In this document: one piece after another, positions 28,615 to 37,830 of the stretch | Layout of the letters: each line of letters starts with the position of its first letter | Numbering within the stretch: the first letter of the stretch is position 1 | Source of the DNA: an uncultured Flavihumibacter sp. | Lineage (GTDB): Bacteria > Bacteroidota > Bacteroidia > Chitinophagales > Chitinophagaceae | Length of the DNA stretch: 64,000 nt | Direction: 5' to 3' | NCBI GenBank assembly: GCA_902168105.1 | Contig: CABHOY010000075.1 | Span: 310,001-374,000, forward strand | The notes under the pieces: model-generated | Database searches by the model: none | The model's input: the letters and a program-made list of their open reading frames with translations, nothing else | Told to the model about the DNA's origin: nothing | Program-made: the position numbers and the translations under genes

Positions 28615-28919
28615 ATGTAATGACACGTAGGATGTTGAATCATATTTATTTGTGGATAGAGTAGAATAGCAGGCTTAAAAAAATGTTCTTCTTTATCCGA
28701 TATTTTTATTTATTTGTATATCTTACAGGCGTAACAGAAACTGAAAGGAAAGAACAACCGGTTTGTTTATCAACGTGTAGATAGACCGGAACTAAGAAGA
28801 CACAGTATAGTATTTTATCAACCGGATTGTTACAGAAGTTATGAAGAACAAGGCAGATCCACCGCTGCCTTAACCATCAACCAGGATCGGATAGAAGTGT
28901 TATGATAAACTAATTCGTT
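28615..28919 (+). other. Leader upstream of the redoxin gene
   Basis: About 305 AT-rich bases contain several TTTG-like words but no clean -33/-7 pair that I would commit to. No gene is visible. A promoter for the redoxin-monooxygenase pair is expected here because of the terminator upstream. Confidence 0.4.
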
Positions 28920-29495
28920 ATGTCGCGTTTATTTTTTTGTGCCCTGTTGTCAGGGATCTTGTCTGTACATACACTCAGCGCGCAACTGATAGCCAGTTCG
29001 AACGTGATGTCCGCAGGCCGTTTAAAGGATTATAATGGAAAAACATTTACTGTAAAGCCCGCAGGCAAACCTGTGGTATATATATTTCTTTCCCCTGAAT
29101 GTCCGCTGTGCAAGAACTACGCGCCAGTGCTGCAACAGTTACAGAACAAGTATAAAGATGTGCAGTTCTATGGTATCATCAGTGGTCAGACATTCACTAA
29201 AAGTGATGTAGCCGATTATGCAAAAGATTATAAGATCACGTTCCCCATACTGATGGACGCCGATAAAAAAGTAGCCGGTTATCTCAATGCTACCGTTACA
29301 CCTGAAGCATTGCTGATAGGCAGTAATGGCAAAGAGTATTACAGAGGCCTGATCGATGACTGGGTAACGGGACTGGGTACTAAACGGATAAAAGCCACCA
29401 GGAAATATCTTGAACAGGCGATTAACAATTTGCAGATAGGAAATGAACTGGTATCACAGACTACGCCAATAGGTTGTCTGATCAGTAATTATTGA
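28920..29495 (+). CDS. Secreted thioredoxin-fold redoxin with CPLC site
   Basis: The 191-residue protein has a signal peptide (to about residue 22) and a thioredoxin fold: VVYIFLSPECPLCKNYAP with the active pair Cys61 and Cys64, DVQFYGIISG, FPILMDADKKVAGYLNATVTPEALLIG with the cis-proline region (VTPEA). It resembles AhpC/TSA-TlpA type redoxins, acting in the periplasm on thiols. Its stop lies 22 bases before the ATG of the copper monooxygenase, so the two are cotranscribed. From general knowledge, similar redoxins occur next to or fused with such monooxygenases. Locus B has no copy. Confidence 0.88.
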   Translation: MSRLFFCALLSGILSVHTLSAQLIASSNVMSAGRLKDYNGKTFTVKPAGKPVVYIFLSPECPLCKNYAPVLQQLQNKYKDVQFYGIISGQTFTKSDVADYAKDYKITFPILMDADKKVAGYLNATVTPEALLIGSNGKEYYRGLIDDWVTGLGTKRIKATRKYLEQAINNLQIGNELVSQTTPIGCLISNY

Positions 29496-29517
29496 GTTTT
29501 TATATTAAGTGGCGCGT

Positions 29518-30849
29518 ATGCAATGCAGAGTTGCAGTATCAGTTTTGTTTTTTTTTATTTTCAATATATCATGTGCAGTAGCGCAACGTATCACCTGGAA
29601 TGAACACATTGCTCCGCTGATACATACGACCTGTACACCTTGTCACCAGCCGGGAGATGCGGCTCCGTTCTCACTGGTGACCTATGAAGACGTTGCTAAG
29701 AGAGCAGCGTTCATCAAGAAAGTAACACAAAGCAGGTACATGCCGCCATGGAAACCTGATCCGCATTACTCCATTTTTGCTAATCAGAGAAGACTGACAG
29801 ATGAAGAGATCGCAATGATAGCAGATTGGGCTGATCACAATATGCCAAAAGGGAAGAAGGGTACAGTAAAAGATGAAGAGACTGTTGTAGCAGGTACGCA
29901 CTCACGCGGTAATCGCAAACCGGACCTCGTGCTGAAGATGAATAAGTCCTTTCATGTGAAAGGCGATAACCTGGAAAGATTTATAGTATACAAAATACCA
30001 TTTGAACTGCCCGATTCCGCCAACGTGGAAGCTATTCAGTTCACAACAACGAATAATAAGATCATACATCACGCGAATTACGAAGTTGATGCAGTACCTG
30101 ATCTGGATATTTACAATACGGACGACTACATCAATCTGACCGAAGATAACCGCTTCAAGTACGATCAGTACGTTCCTTTCAGGAAACATATGATCTACTA
30201 CGGTGGATGGATCCCCGGTTCTTTCGGAGAATCTTACCCTGAAAATATCGGCTGGGTAATGCCGAAGAGGGGAGTGATATTACTGACGATACACTACGCA
30301 CCGGTAGCGAAAGAAGAAGATAATATAAGCGGCGTAGAGATCTATTTTACAAAGACACCTGTAAAACGTCATATAAGGGCTGTGAGCCTGGGTTCGGGCG
30401 GCGTCGGCGAAAAAGAGATTGACCCTTTCTTTTACATCCCGGCCAATGCTGTCAAAACCTTTAAGTTAAAAGTGACAACCCCTGAAGATCAGTCCCTGCT
30501 GTATGTGTGGCCACACATGCACTACGTGGGCAAGGTCTTTAAGGCTTACGGTGTAACGCCAGAAAAAGACACAATAAAACTGGTGCATATTCCTGACTGG
30601 AATTTCAACTGGCAGGAGATATACTGGTTCCCAACATTGAAAAAAATCCCTAAAGGTACTATCCTCACCATAGAGGGTACTTATGACAACACCGCTAACA
30701 ACCCGAATAACCCAAATAACCCGCCCCAACTGGTTTACTCAAACGGCGATATGAAGTCGACGGACGAAATGTTAACATTAGTTATGGTTTTTTTACCTTA
30801 TGAAAAAGAGGATGAAAACATCATTCTGAAGAAAAATGAAAGGTTTTGA
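29518..30849 (+). CDS. Heme c / PHM-like type II copper monooxygenase (locus A)
   Basis: The 443-residue secreted protein (signal to about residue 23) has an N-terminal cytochrome c region with CTPCH at 39-43 and a likely axial Met75 in RYMPPWKPDPH. The rest matches the peptidylglycine hydroxylating (PHM)/dopamine beta-monooxygenase fold: His184-His185 (IIHHANYE), His259 (LTIHYAP), His333 and His335 (WPHMH) and Met418 (DEM). In rat PHM the ligands are His107, His108, His172, His242, His244 and Met314, so order and spacing agree. It should hydroxylate an organic substrate using oxygen and electrons, perhaps passed from the heme. A GTG at 29509 is an alternative start. Confidence 0.85.
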   Translation: MQCRVAVSVLFFFIFNISCAVAQRITWNEHIAPLIHTTCTPCHQPGDAAPFSLVTYEDVAKRAAFIKKVTQSRYMPPWKPDPHYSIFANQRRLTDEEIAMIADWADHNMPKGKKGTVKDEETVVAGTHSRGNRKPDLVLKMNKSFHVKGDNLERFIVYKIPFELPDSANVEAIQFTTTNNKIIHHANYEVDAVPDLDIYNTDDYINLTEDNRFKYDQYVPFRKHMIYYGGWIPGSFGESYPENIGWVMPKRGVILLTIHYAPVAKEEDNISGVEIYFTKTPVKRHIRAVSLGSGGVGEKEIDPFFYIPANAVKTFKLKVTTPEDQSLLYVWPHMHYVGKVFKAYGVTPEKDTIKLVHIPDWNFNWQEIYWFPTLKKIPKGTILTIEGTYDNTANNPNNPNNPPQLVYSNGDMKSTDEMLTLVMVFLPYEKEDENIILKKNERF

Positions 30850-31320
30850 AAGAGGGTAGATGATATTATTTTATTCAAAAAAGATGTAATATTCTCGTTT
30901 TTAATGCATTGTTAACAAAATGGCAAAAAACTGTTAAATGTTTTTTGTTCTTCATTTTATTTTTTATAGTTTGGCATCCATTAACAAAAAGTAAGATTTT
31001 GTTTAATGTGTGAATTTGGTTCATATTGTGTAAACGGGACATGCATTCAAGTAAAGTTGTTGAGTAAACTTTTGGAGTAACTATAATATTTTTTTGTGCG
31101 GACGAGATGACGCCTATGCCTTTGAGTTTTTAAAGAAAACGGAAATCGTTAGAAAGACGATTCAGTTGGGCTATGCTTAGCGGTATACCGTAACCTGCTT
31201 TTAAATTGATGTTAAAATTTTTTCGAGCTCCCCTTTTGTTGCCGGACTGGCGACCTGGGAAATCTATGTTTTCACTGTGAGACTAAACAACAAATAATAA
31301 ATTAAAACCTAAAGAAAGCT
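30850..31320 (+). promoter_or_regulatory. Long leader and candidate promoter of SusC, locus B
   Basis: These 471 bases hold no gene that I can see. TTTG at 30944-30947 and TATAGTTTG at 30965-30973 are separated by 17 bases and approximate a Bacteroidota promoter, with one extra base inside the -7 element. That would leave a 5' leader of about 340 nt. GGAAATCGTTAGAAAGACGATT near 31140 suggests local folding. No terminator hairpin is obvious after the locus A monooxygenase. Confidence 0.4.
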
Positions 31321-34300
31321 ATGCGAAGATCATTTCTTGTATGCACATTGCTATTCTTATGCTGCTGTATAACAGCGTTTGCACAGGATAAGAAGGTAGT
31401 GTCCGGAACCATTAAAGATAGCAACGGCGCGCTTTTGCCGGGTGTTACCGTTAAGGAAAAAGGCACTTCAAATGGTACTATGTCCAACGCAGAAGGAGGA
31501 TTCAAACTGTCCGTTCCTTCCAATGCGGTCCTTGTGTTCTCCTACATGGGATATACTACCAAAGAAGCCCCAGCCAACGGCCCACTGGATGTTACCCTGT
31601 CAGAAGACAACAAAAATCTGAATGAAGTAGTTGTAACCGCTTTAGGTATGAAGCGTGAACAACGTAAACTCGGTTATGCGATCACTGAACTGAAAGGTGA
31701 TGAGATCTCAAAAACCAATTCCATTAACCCGGTTGCTGCCCTGCAAGGTAAAGTTGCGGGTGTGGACATCTCTGGTGCTGTAGGTGGTCCTCAGGCTGCC
31801 GGCCGTATCATTCTGCGTGGTGCAAAATCATTGAATGATAAAGACCAGCCGATCTTCATTATCGACGGTGTGATCTTTGAAAACACAGTGAGTGACAATG
31901 CGGTGAACTTCGGTAACGTGTTGAAAAACCTGAACCCTGATGACTATGAGTCTGTAACAGTACTGAAAGGTGCTGCTGCAACTGCATTGTATGGTTCAAG
32001 AGCACTGAATGGTGCGGTTTTGATCACTACCAAAAAAGGTCTTACGCGCAAAGGTATTGGCGTGAACGTAAGCCAGACAGTTCAGCTGGAACAGGTTTAC
32101 AAAACACCGATCGAACTGCAGAACGTATATGGTGCAGGTCGTAACCCTATATTCGATAAAGACGCTGATGGTAACAACGTAATCCAGTGGGCGGCGACAA
32201 GCTTTGGTCCGAAAATGGAAGGCCAGATGGCGAAACTCCCTAATGGTGATATCCAGCCTTTCGCTGCAAAGCCTGATAACTATAAAGATATGTATCGTAC
32301 AGGCCAGTACTACAATACGAACGTATCTATGGAAGGTGGAAGCGACAAAGGAACTTTCCGTTTGTCTTACTCCCGCCTGCAGAATCTGGGCGTTGTTAAG
32401 AACAATGAATTCAACAGAAATAACATCTCATTAAAAGTTACTCAGACTATCTCAAAGTTCCTGAGTGCTGATGCAGGTGTTACATACTCTCAGAGCAAGA
32501 CTGACAACCCTGACCGTCAGGGTGGTGACTATACCGCAACGAACCTCGGACGTAAATACGTGTATGTGTTCCCACGTAACTATGATCCGTCTTACTGGAG
32601 CAGGAAAGACAACTTTGTAGGTCCTGATAATGCTATGAGATCTACAGCTCAATATGCAGGTGCTGACTATTGGTTCGCAATGGAATATAATAGCTGGAGA
32701 AGGAAAGAAGCATTAACCACTGGTTATGTGAACTTAAACGCTACTGCTACTGATTGGCTGAAATTCCTGTTGAAAGGTAACTTCAGTAAAGAAAATAACT
32801 TTGAACAACGTAAAGAATCCGGTCAGGGTCCAAACTTCTCCGGTGGAGCAGGCTTGTATGCTGAATCAGGTCTTGACAGATTACAGCACACCTTTACCGG
32901 TATTGCTATGATCACTCCTAAATTAGGTAAGGACTTCGAAGCTACTATCAACCTGGGTGCTGAAACCTGGAACAGTGGTATCGGTAGCCAGTATTACAAC
33001 AATACTAATGGTGGTCTCCGTACTCCTCAGTTATATGTGATCTCTAACAGCGTTGGTGCTGCTCAGATCAACAATCAGCCACTGCTGCGTAAACGTATCA
33101 ACTCTGTATTCTTCGCAGCCAGCCTGGCTTATAAGAATGCATTCTTCCTGGATGTTACCGGCCGTAACGACTGGTCTTCCGCTCTTACTTACGTAACAGG
33201 AAGCAGCAATAACTCTTATTTCTATCCTTCCTTTAGCGGTGCGTGGGAATTCACTGAAAGCCTGAAAGGTAAACTGCCTTCGGTGATCAGCTTTGGTAAA
33301 GTACGTGCATCTTATGCAATGGTAGGTGGTGACCTGGATCCATTCCAGACTAACAGTGGTTACCAGACTTCCGGATACTTCACAGGCGGTGGTACCAATA
33401 GTAACCTGCCACGTGTTGAAATATTCAACCAGGAGATCATGCCTAATCCGAACCTGAAACCTTCTATCTCTCACTCTATCGAGTTAGGAGCTGACGTTCG
33501 TTTCTTCAATAACCGTTTAGGTGTTGACGTAGCATGGTACAAAACCAACATCAAAAACCAGATCATTCAGCTGCCTGCAGCGTTTGAATCAGGTATTGAA
33601 AGACGTTATATCAATGCCGGTAACATGGAAAACACTGGTATAGAAGTAGCTATCAATGCAACTCCTATCCAGAAGAAAGACTTCACATGGGATCTGACAT
33701 TGAACGGTAGCCATAACAAGAACAAGGTTGTTGAACTGGCGCCTGGTATTACCAGCTACCAGCTGAATGAAGATCAGGGTATCCGTGTAATGGCTTCTCC
33801 TGGTCAGGCTTATGGTGTACTGGCAAGCTCCCTGGCGTATAAGCGTAATAACGCAGGAGCTGCGCTGATGGCTTTCAGCGGTGGTGATCTGCCAGTTCAG
33901 TTCATCCGTGGTACAAATGAAAACCTGGGTAATATCACTCCAGACCTGAACCTCGGTTTAAGCAACAACTTCAGATACAAAAACTGGAACCTGAGCTTCC
34001 TGGTACAGGCACGTATCGGTGGTGATATGTTCTCTGCATCTCACCAGTATGGTACAGGCCGTGGTACTACAGCTAACACATTACCTGGTCGTGATGCTGC
34101 AAGCGGTGGTATCGCCTTTACTGATGCAGCAGGCATTCAGCGTAACGACGGTATGATCCCGGATGGCGTATTCCAGGATGGAACTCAGGTAACTACTCCG
34201 GCTGGACAGTTACAGAACATTAGCGGAATGAGTTACAAACAAGCTTACGATGCTGGTTATGTAAGACCACTGAGCGCTTATCAGTACTACAGCATGCAGG

Positions 34301-34587
34301 GAGACTGGGGTATCGGTATCCGTGAGTACTCCGTATTCGATGCATCTTATGTATCACTGCGCGAAGTATCTGTTGGTTACTCTCTGCCAGCGAAAGTGTT
34401 GGAGCGTGTAAGAATGAACAGTGTTCGTATCAATCTGGTAGGTCGCAACCTGGGTTACCTGTATAACCACATGCCAATTGGTATCAACCCTGAGGCTGTA
34501 CGTAATAACAGTGCTTCTGCATTCTCTGAGTATGGTAGCACTCCTTACACCCGTAACATGGCGGTTACCGTACAGGTAGGATTCTAA
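31321..34587 (+). CDS. SusC/RagA-family TonB-dependent transporter (locus B)
   Basis: The 1088-residue protein has a signal peptide (to about FAQ near residue 22), a carboxypeptidase-regulatory-like domain (VSGTIKDSNGALLPGVTVKEKG), VVVTALGMKREQ, plug (GRIILRGAKSLN, NPDDYESVTVLKGAAATALYG) and barrel. There is no STN domain. It is the paralogue of the locus A transporter and begins a parallel operon with SusD and a copper monooxygenase. The sequence differs enough from locus A (for example, in the loop-rich barrel half) that ligand preference may have diverged. Confidence 0.95.
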   Translation: MRRSFLVCTLLFLCCCITAFAQDKKVVSGTIKDSNGALLPGVTVKEKGTSNGTMSNAEGGFKLSVPSNAVLVFSYMGYTTKEAPANGPLDVTLSEDNKNLNEVVVTALGMKREQRKLGYAITELKGDEISKTNSINPVAALQGKVAGVDISGAVGGPQAAGRIILRGAKSLNDKDQPIFIIDGVIFENTVSDNAVNFGNVLKNLNPDDYESVTVLKGAAATALYGSRALNGAVLITTKKGLTRKGIGVNVSQTVQLEQVYKTPIELQNVYGAGRNPIFDKDADGNNVIQWAATSFGPKMEGQMAKLPNGDIQPFAAKPDNYKDMYRTGQYYNTNVSMEGGSDKGTFRLSYSRLQNLGVVKNNEFNRNNISLKVTQTISKFLSADAGVTYSQSKTDNPDRQGGDYTATNLGRKYVYVFPRNYDPSYWSRKDNFVGPDNAMRSTAQYAGADYWFAMEYNSWRRKEALTTGYVNLNATATDWLKFLLKGNFSKENNFEQRKESGQGPNFSGGAGLYAESGLDRLQHTFTGIAMITPKLGKDFEATINLGAETWNSGIGSQYYNNTNGGLRTPQLYVISNSVGAAQINNQPLLRKRINSVFFAASLAYKNAFFLDVTGRNDWSSALTYVTGSSNNSYFYPSFSGAWEFTESLKGKLPSVISFGKVRASYAMVGGDLDPFQTNSGYQTSGYFTGGGTNSNLPRVEIFNQEIMPNPNLKPSISHSIELGADVRFFNNRLGVDVAWYKTNIKNQIIQLPAAFESGIERRYINAGNMENTGIEVAINATPIQKKDFTWDLTLNGSHNKNKVVELAPGITSYQLNEDQGIRVMASPGQAYGVLASSLAYKRNNAGAALMAFSGGDLPVQFIRGTNENLGNITPDLNLGLSNNFRYKNWNLSFLVQARIGGDMFSASHQYGTGRGTTANTLPGRDAASGGIAFTDAAGIQRNDGMIPDGVFQDGTQVTTPAGQLQNISGMSYKQAYDAGYVRPLSAYQYYSMQGDWGIGIREYSVFDASYVSLREVSVGYSLPAKVLERVRMNSVRINLVGRNLGYLYNHMPIGINPEAVRNNSASAFSEYGSTPYTRNMAVTVQVGF

Positions 34588-34618
34588 TTGAGGCATTAAT
34601 TTTAAATTGTTAGCAAAC

Positions 34619-36337
34619 ATGAAACTTATAAATAAATTGGGATTAGGAGCAGCAGCAGTTTCTTTAATGCTGTCCTCTTGTACCAAAAATTTTGAAGAAC
34701 TGAACACCAATCCGGTGGTGTCTCCGGTAGCAACGCCACAGGATCTGATCGTGGCAGCTGAGTATAAAGTAGTAGACAGGGACCTGGATTGGTTCTATGA
34801 TAACTACACTTATATCATGAGATGGATGCAGCTGGGATCTTCATTGCCAACTTCTTCCAATATTACTCCGATGTTCACTATCTCTGATAGGGCGAACAGT
34901 ATATATCCTGATTTCTATAAAACTATTGGAAGATATACTACCGAGATCAAGAGCGTAATCAGCAAAATGCCGGCAGATCAGCAGGCTACTTACCAGAATG
35001 CTGGCGCTATTGCACAGATCATTCAGGTATATGCTGCCTGGAGAGTATCTGATGTAAACGGTAGCATCCCTTATACTGAGGCTTTGAAAGGACGTGATAG
35101 TTCTGAATTTACGCCTAAGTATGATAACCAGGCGACACTTTTCCCGATCTGGGAAAATGAACTGAAAGCGGCAATAGCAACATTGACTTCAGGTGCTGCT
35201 AACCAGGTATCTTATGGTAATTCAGATATGTTCTATAGCGGTGATGCTGCTAAATGGGCAAAAGCGGCAAACGTGCTGCGCCTGAAAATGGCTATGCGCC
35301 AGCTGAAAAGGTCCGAAGCTGCTGCAAAACAGATCATCACGGATGTACTTGCCAGCTCTGCCGGCCTGTTCACAAGTGTTGAAGAGGAATTTAAATTTAT
35401 CTCTGCGCCGATAGGTTTTGCTCGTGGTACTAACTGGAATCCTGATACCGGTAGCCCGTTTTCAGCTCCGAAAGGATTGGTTGATTTCATGTACGAAAAC
35501 AGCGATCCCCGTATCCGTCTTTTCTTCAGACGCAATGGTTATACACAGACTGCAGTAGACAGCCTTGTACAAGGTGGTGCTTTATCATCAAACACTACTT
35601 ATAACCCACGTCGTTATGTAGGGGCTCCTTGTAGTCCGGATGCACGTACTAATCCTGCTTACGTTAAACTGTTTGGTATAAAGAACTACAAAGTTACCAT
35701 CGGAGGCAAAGTATCTGAAATGACACTGGATACAGTATCATTGATACAGATGCGCCTGTTCGATCTGGACCAGAGTGGTGGTGCTACCAGTGGTGGTGTT
35801 TATTCTATGCCGCTGATGACTTACGCTGAACAGTGTTTCATCCTGGCTGAATTATCCGAAAAAAATATCATCGCTCAGTCAGCTGAAGAATGGTATCTGA
35901 AAGGAATAAGAGCCTCTATCAAGGATTATAACACCATGGCTTCTCTGGCAAAAATTCTGGAATACACTGCAGTAAATGATGAGGAAGTTGATACTTATCT
36001 CGCATCAGCTGATATTGCTTATACCGGAACCCAGGAAGAGAAACTGGAAAAGATTGCTGTTCAGAACTTCGTTAACCATTTCAAAGCACCACATGAAGCA
36101 TGGGGCGCCTGGAAGCGTACTGGTTATCCTAAAGAAGGCGGCATTCTTGCTATGGAACCATTCATGACAAACGGTGCAAGAAATACGGTACCTCGTCGTT
36201 GGCAGCTGCCTATTCCAAGCGGAACACAGGAAAACATACCTAACTATGATGCTGCAATCAAAGATATGCAAGCTACAGGTGAGTATGGTGAGCCAAATGA
36301 TGTAACTGGCCGTGTTTGGTGGGATATGGCAAACTAA
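34619..36337 (+). CDS. SusD/RagB-like outer-membrane lipoprotein (locus B)
   Basis: The protein has 572 residues from the ATG at 34619; a TTG 12 bases upstream is in frame but the lipoprotein signal fits the ATG (LSSC, Cys21). It continues TKNFEELNTNPV and has SusD-like_2 type motifs WRVSDVNGSIPYTEAL, RLKMAMRQ, APHEAWGAWKRTGYP and a C-terminal TGRVWWDM. It follows SusC of locus B by 31 bases. It is the partner lid for that transporter and the paralogue of the locus A SusD. Confidence 0.93.
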   Translation: MKLINKLGLGAAAVSLMLSSCTKNFEELNTNPVVSPVATPQDLIVAAEYKVVDRDLDWFYDNYTYIMRWMQLGSSLPTSSNITPMFTISDRANSIYPDFYKTIGRYTTEIKSVISKMPADQQATYQNAGAIAQIIQVYAAWRVSDVNGSIPYTEALKGRDSSEFTPKYDNQATLFPIWENELKAAIATLTSGAANQVSYGNSDMFYSGDAAKWAKAANVLRLKMAMRQLKRSEAAAKQIITDVLASSAGLFTSVEEEFKFISAPIGFARGTNWNPDTGSPFSAPKGLVDFMYENSDPRIRLFFRRNGYTQTAVDSLVQGGALSSNTTYNPRRYVGAPCSPDARTNPAYVKLFGIKNYKVTIGGKVSEMTLDTVSLIQMRLFDLDQSGGATSGGVYSMPLMTYAEQCFILAELSEKNIIAQSAEEWYLKGIRASIKDYNTMASLAKILEYTAVNDEEVDTYLASADIAYTGTQEEKLEKIAVQNFVNHFKAPHEAWGAWKRTGYPKEGGILAMEPFMTNGARNTVPRRWQLPIPSGTQENIPNYDAAIKDMQATGEYGEPNDVTGRVWWDMAN

Positions 36338-36365
36338 TCTGCTCAAATAACACTGAGAATAAAGG

Positions 36366-36397
36366 ACCGTCTCGTTTCAAACGAGACGGTTTTTTTA
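36366..36397 (+). terminator. Terminator after SusD of locus B
   Basis: ACCGTCTCG pairs with CGAGACGGT, extended by TTT/AAA, and is followed by seven T residues. As in locus A, it separates the transport genes from the monooxygenase gene. Confidence 0.92.
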
Positions 36398-36479
36398 TGC
36401 GCCTGATTTTTGTATCTTGAACACGTATTATGAAAAACAAAGGGCGCTTCCCCGACATGAAATAATTAAGTCTGAGCGT

Positions 36480-37793
36480 ATGAGCATGCGAAGTTCCATC
36501 ACCTTACTATTTTTATTCCTTATCACCGGCCTGAGAGATATTTCAGCACAAAACATCACATGGTCCCGGCATATTGCCCCCATCATTCATCGCAACTGCA
36601 CACCCTGTCACCGGCAGGGAGAAGCAGCGCCTTTTCCACTTGTTACTTATGAAGAAGTTGCCAAAAGAGCGTCTTTCATTAAACGTGTAACAGAAAGCCG
36701 GTATATGCCGCCCTGGAAACCTGACCCACATTACGTGAGCTTCGCTAACGAAAGGAAACTTACAGCGGAAGAGATCACAATGATCGGCAATTGGGCGGAA
36801 CATGATATGCCCAGGGGAGAAAGCACGGAAAAAGAAGCAGCTCCCGCTTTTATAAAGGGCTCTTTGTTTAACCGGGAACCAGACCTCGTGCTGAAGATGA
36901 AATCATCTTATGTGCTGAAGGGCGACAATGTAGAACGTTTTATTGTTTATAAACTGCCTTTTGAATTGCCCGATTCTGTTGCCGTGGAAGCCATAGAGTT
37001 TACTTCCAATAACAGGAAGATCATTCATCACGCTAACTATGAAATAGATGATGTGCCGGAGGCCGATCTGCATAATACGGCTGATTACGTTGACAACACA
37101 GAATCACACCTTGACTATTACCAGCAATATGTCAATTACCGTAAACAGATGAAATATTTCGGTGGATGGATCCCAGGTAGTACTTACGAATCTTATCCGG
37201 ATGAAATGGGCTGGGTCATGCCGAAGCGCGGTGTAGTCCTGCTCACAGTGCATTATGCGCCCGTAGGAAGAGAGGAAGAAGTGATAAGTGGCGTACAGTT
37301 CTTCTTCAGAAAAAAACCTGTAAAACGCCTGATAAAAGCTACGACACTCGGTTCGGGTGGAGTAGGAGAGAAAGACATCGAGCCTTTCTTTTACATCCCT
37401 GCCAACGTAGAGAAGACTTTTAAGCTGAATGTGAAGATGACCGAAACACAGTCGCTGATGTATGTATGGCCGCATATGCACCTCCTGGGTAAAACCTTTA
37501 AAGCATATGCAGTAACGCCACAGAAAGATACTATCAGACTTGTCTCTATCCCTCAATGGGACTTCAACTGGCAGGAGATCTATTGGTTCCCTAAACTGGT
37601 AAAGATCCCGAAAGGTACGGTGATCACCATGGAAGGATCGTACGACAATACGGTAAATAATGCATCCAACCCGTCCTTTCCTCCGCAGCTGGTGTATGGC
37701 GCCATGCGAACGAAGGATGAAATGATGACAATGATCATCATGACCATTCCCTATGAAAAAGGGGATGAGGAACAGGAAATAAAACGACAATAA
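36480..37793 (+). CDS. Heme c / PHM-like type II copper monooxygenase (locus B)
   Basis: The protein has 437 residues from the ATG at 36480; the ATG at 36486 or a TTG at 36417 are alternatives, but a signal peptide (MSMRSSITLLFLFLITG) suits 36480. It is a close paralogue of the locus A enzyme with CTPCH at 40-44, MPPW at 76-79 and the copper-ligand set His183-His184, His258, His332, His334 and Met415. All six PHM-type ligands are kept, so both copies should be active. No redoxin precedes it. It may be regulated separately from the transport genes because a terminator lies upstream. Confidence 0.85.
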   Translation: MSMRSSITLLFLFLITGLRDISAQNITWSRHIAPIIHRNCTPCHRQGEAAPFPLVTYEEVAKRASFIKRVTESRYMPPWKPDPHYVSFANERKLTAEEITMIGNWAEHDMPRGESTEKEAAPAFIKGSLFNREPDLVLKMKSSYVLKGDNVERFIVYKLPFELPDSVAVEAIEFTSNNRKIIHHANYEIDDVPEADLHNTADYVDNTESHLDYYQQYVNYRKQMKYFGGWIPGSTYESYPDEMGWVMPKRGVVLLTVHYAPVGREEEVISGVQFFFRKKPVKRLIKATTLGSGGVGEKDIEPFFYIPANVEKTFKLNVKMTETQSLMYVWPHMHLLGKTFKAYAVTPQKDTIRLVSIPQWDFNWQEIYWFPKLVKIPKGTVITMEGSYDNTVNNASNPSFPPQLVYGAMRTKDEMMTMIIMTIPYEKGDEEQEIKRQ

Positions 37794-37830
37794 ACAAAGA
37801 GGGCTCGCTTGAAACGAGCCCTCTTTGTTT
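37792..37830. terminator. Bidirectional terminator between monooxygenase B and mutS
   Basis: AACAAAGAGGGCTCG pairs with CGAGCCCTCTTTGTT around a short loop. It lies between convergent genes and touches the stop codons of both. Confidence 0.9.

Noticed and set aside
23535-36337. Loci A and B as a recent exact duplication or assembly artefact
   Set aside because: The paralogues differ throughout in sequence, length and loops, so the duplication is old.
37104-37790. A 228-codon minus-strand frame opposite the locus B monooxygenase
   Set aside because: The plus-strand enzyme has clear heme and copper motifs; the antisense frame has none.
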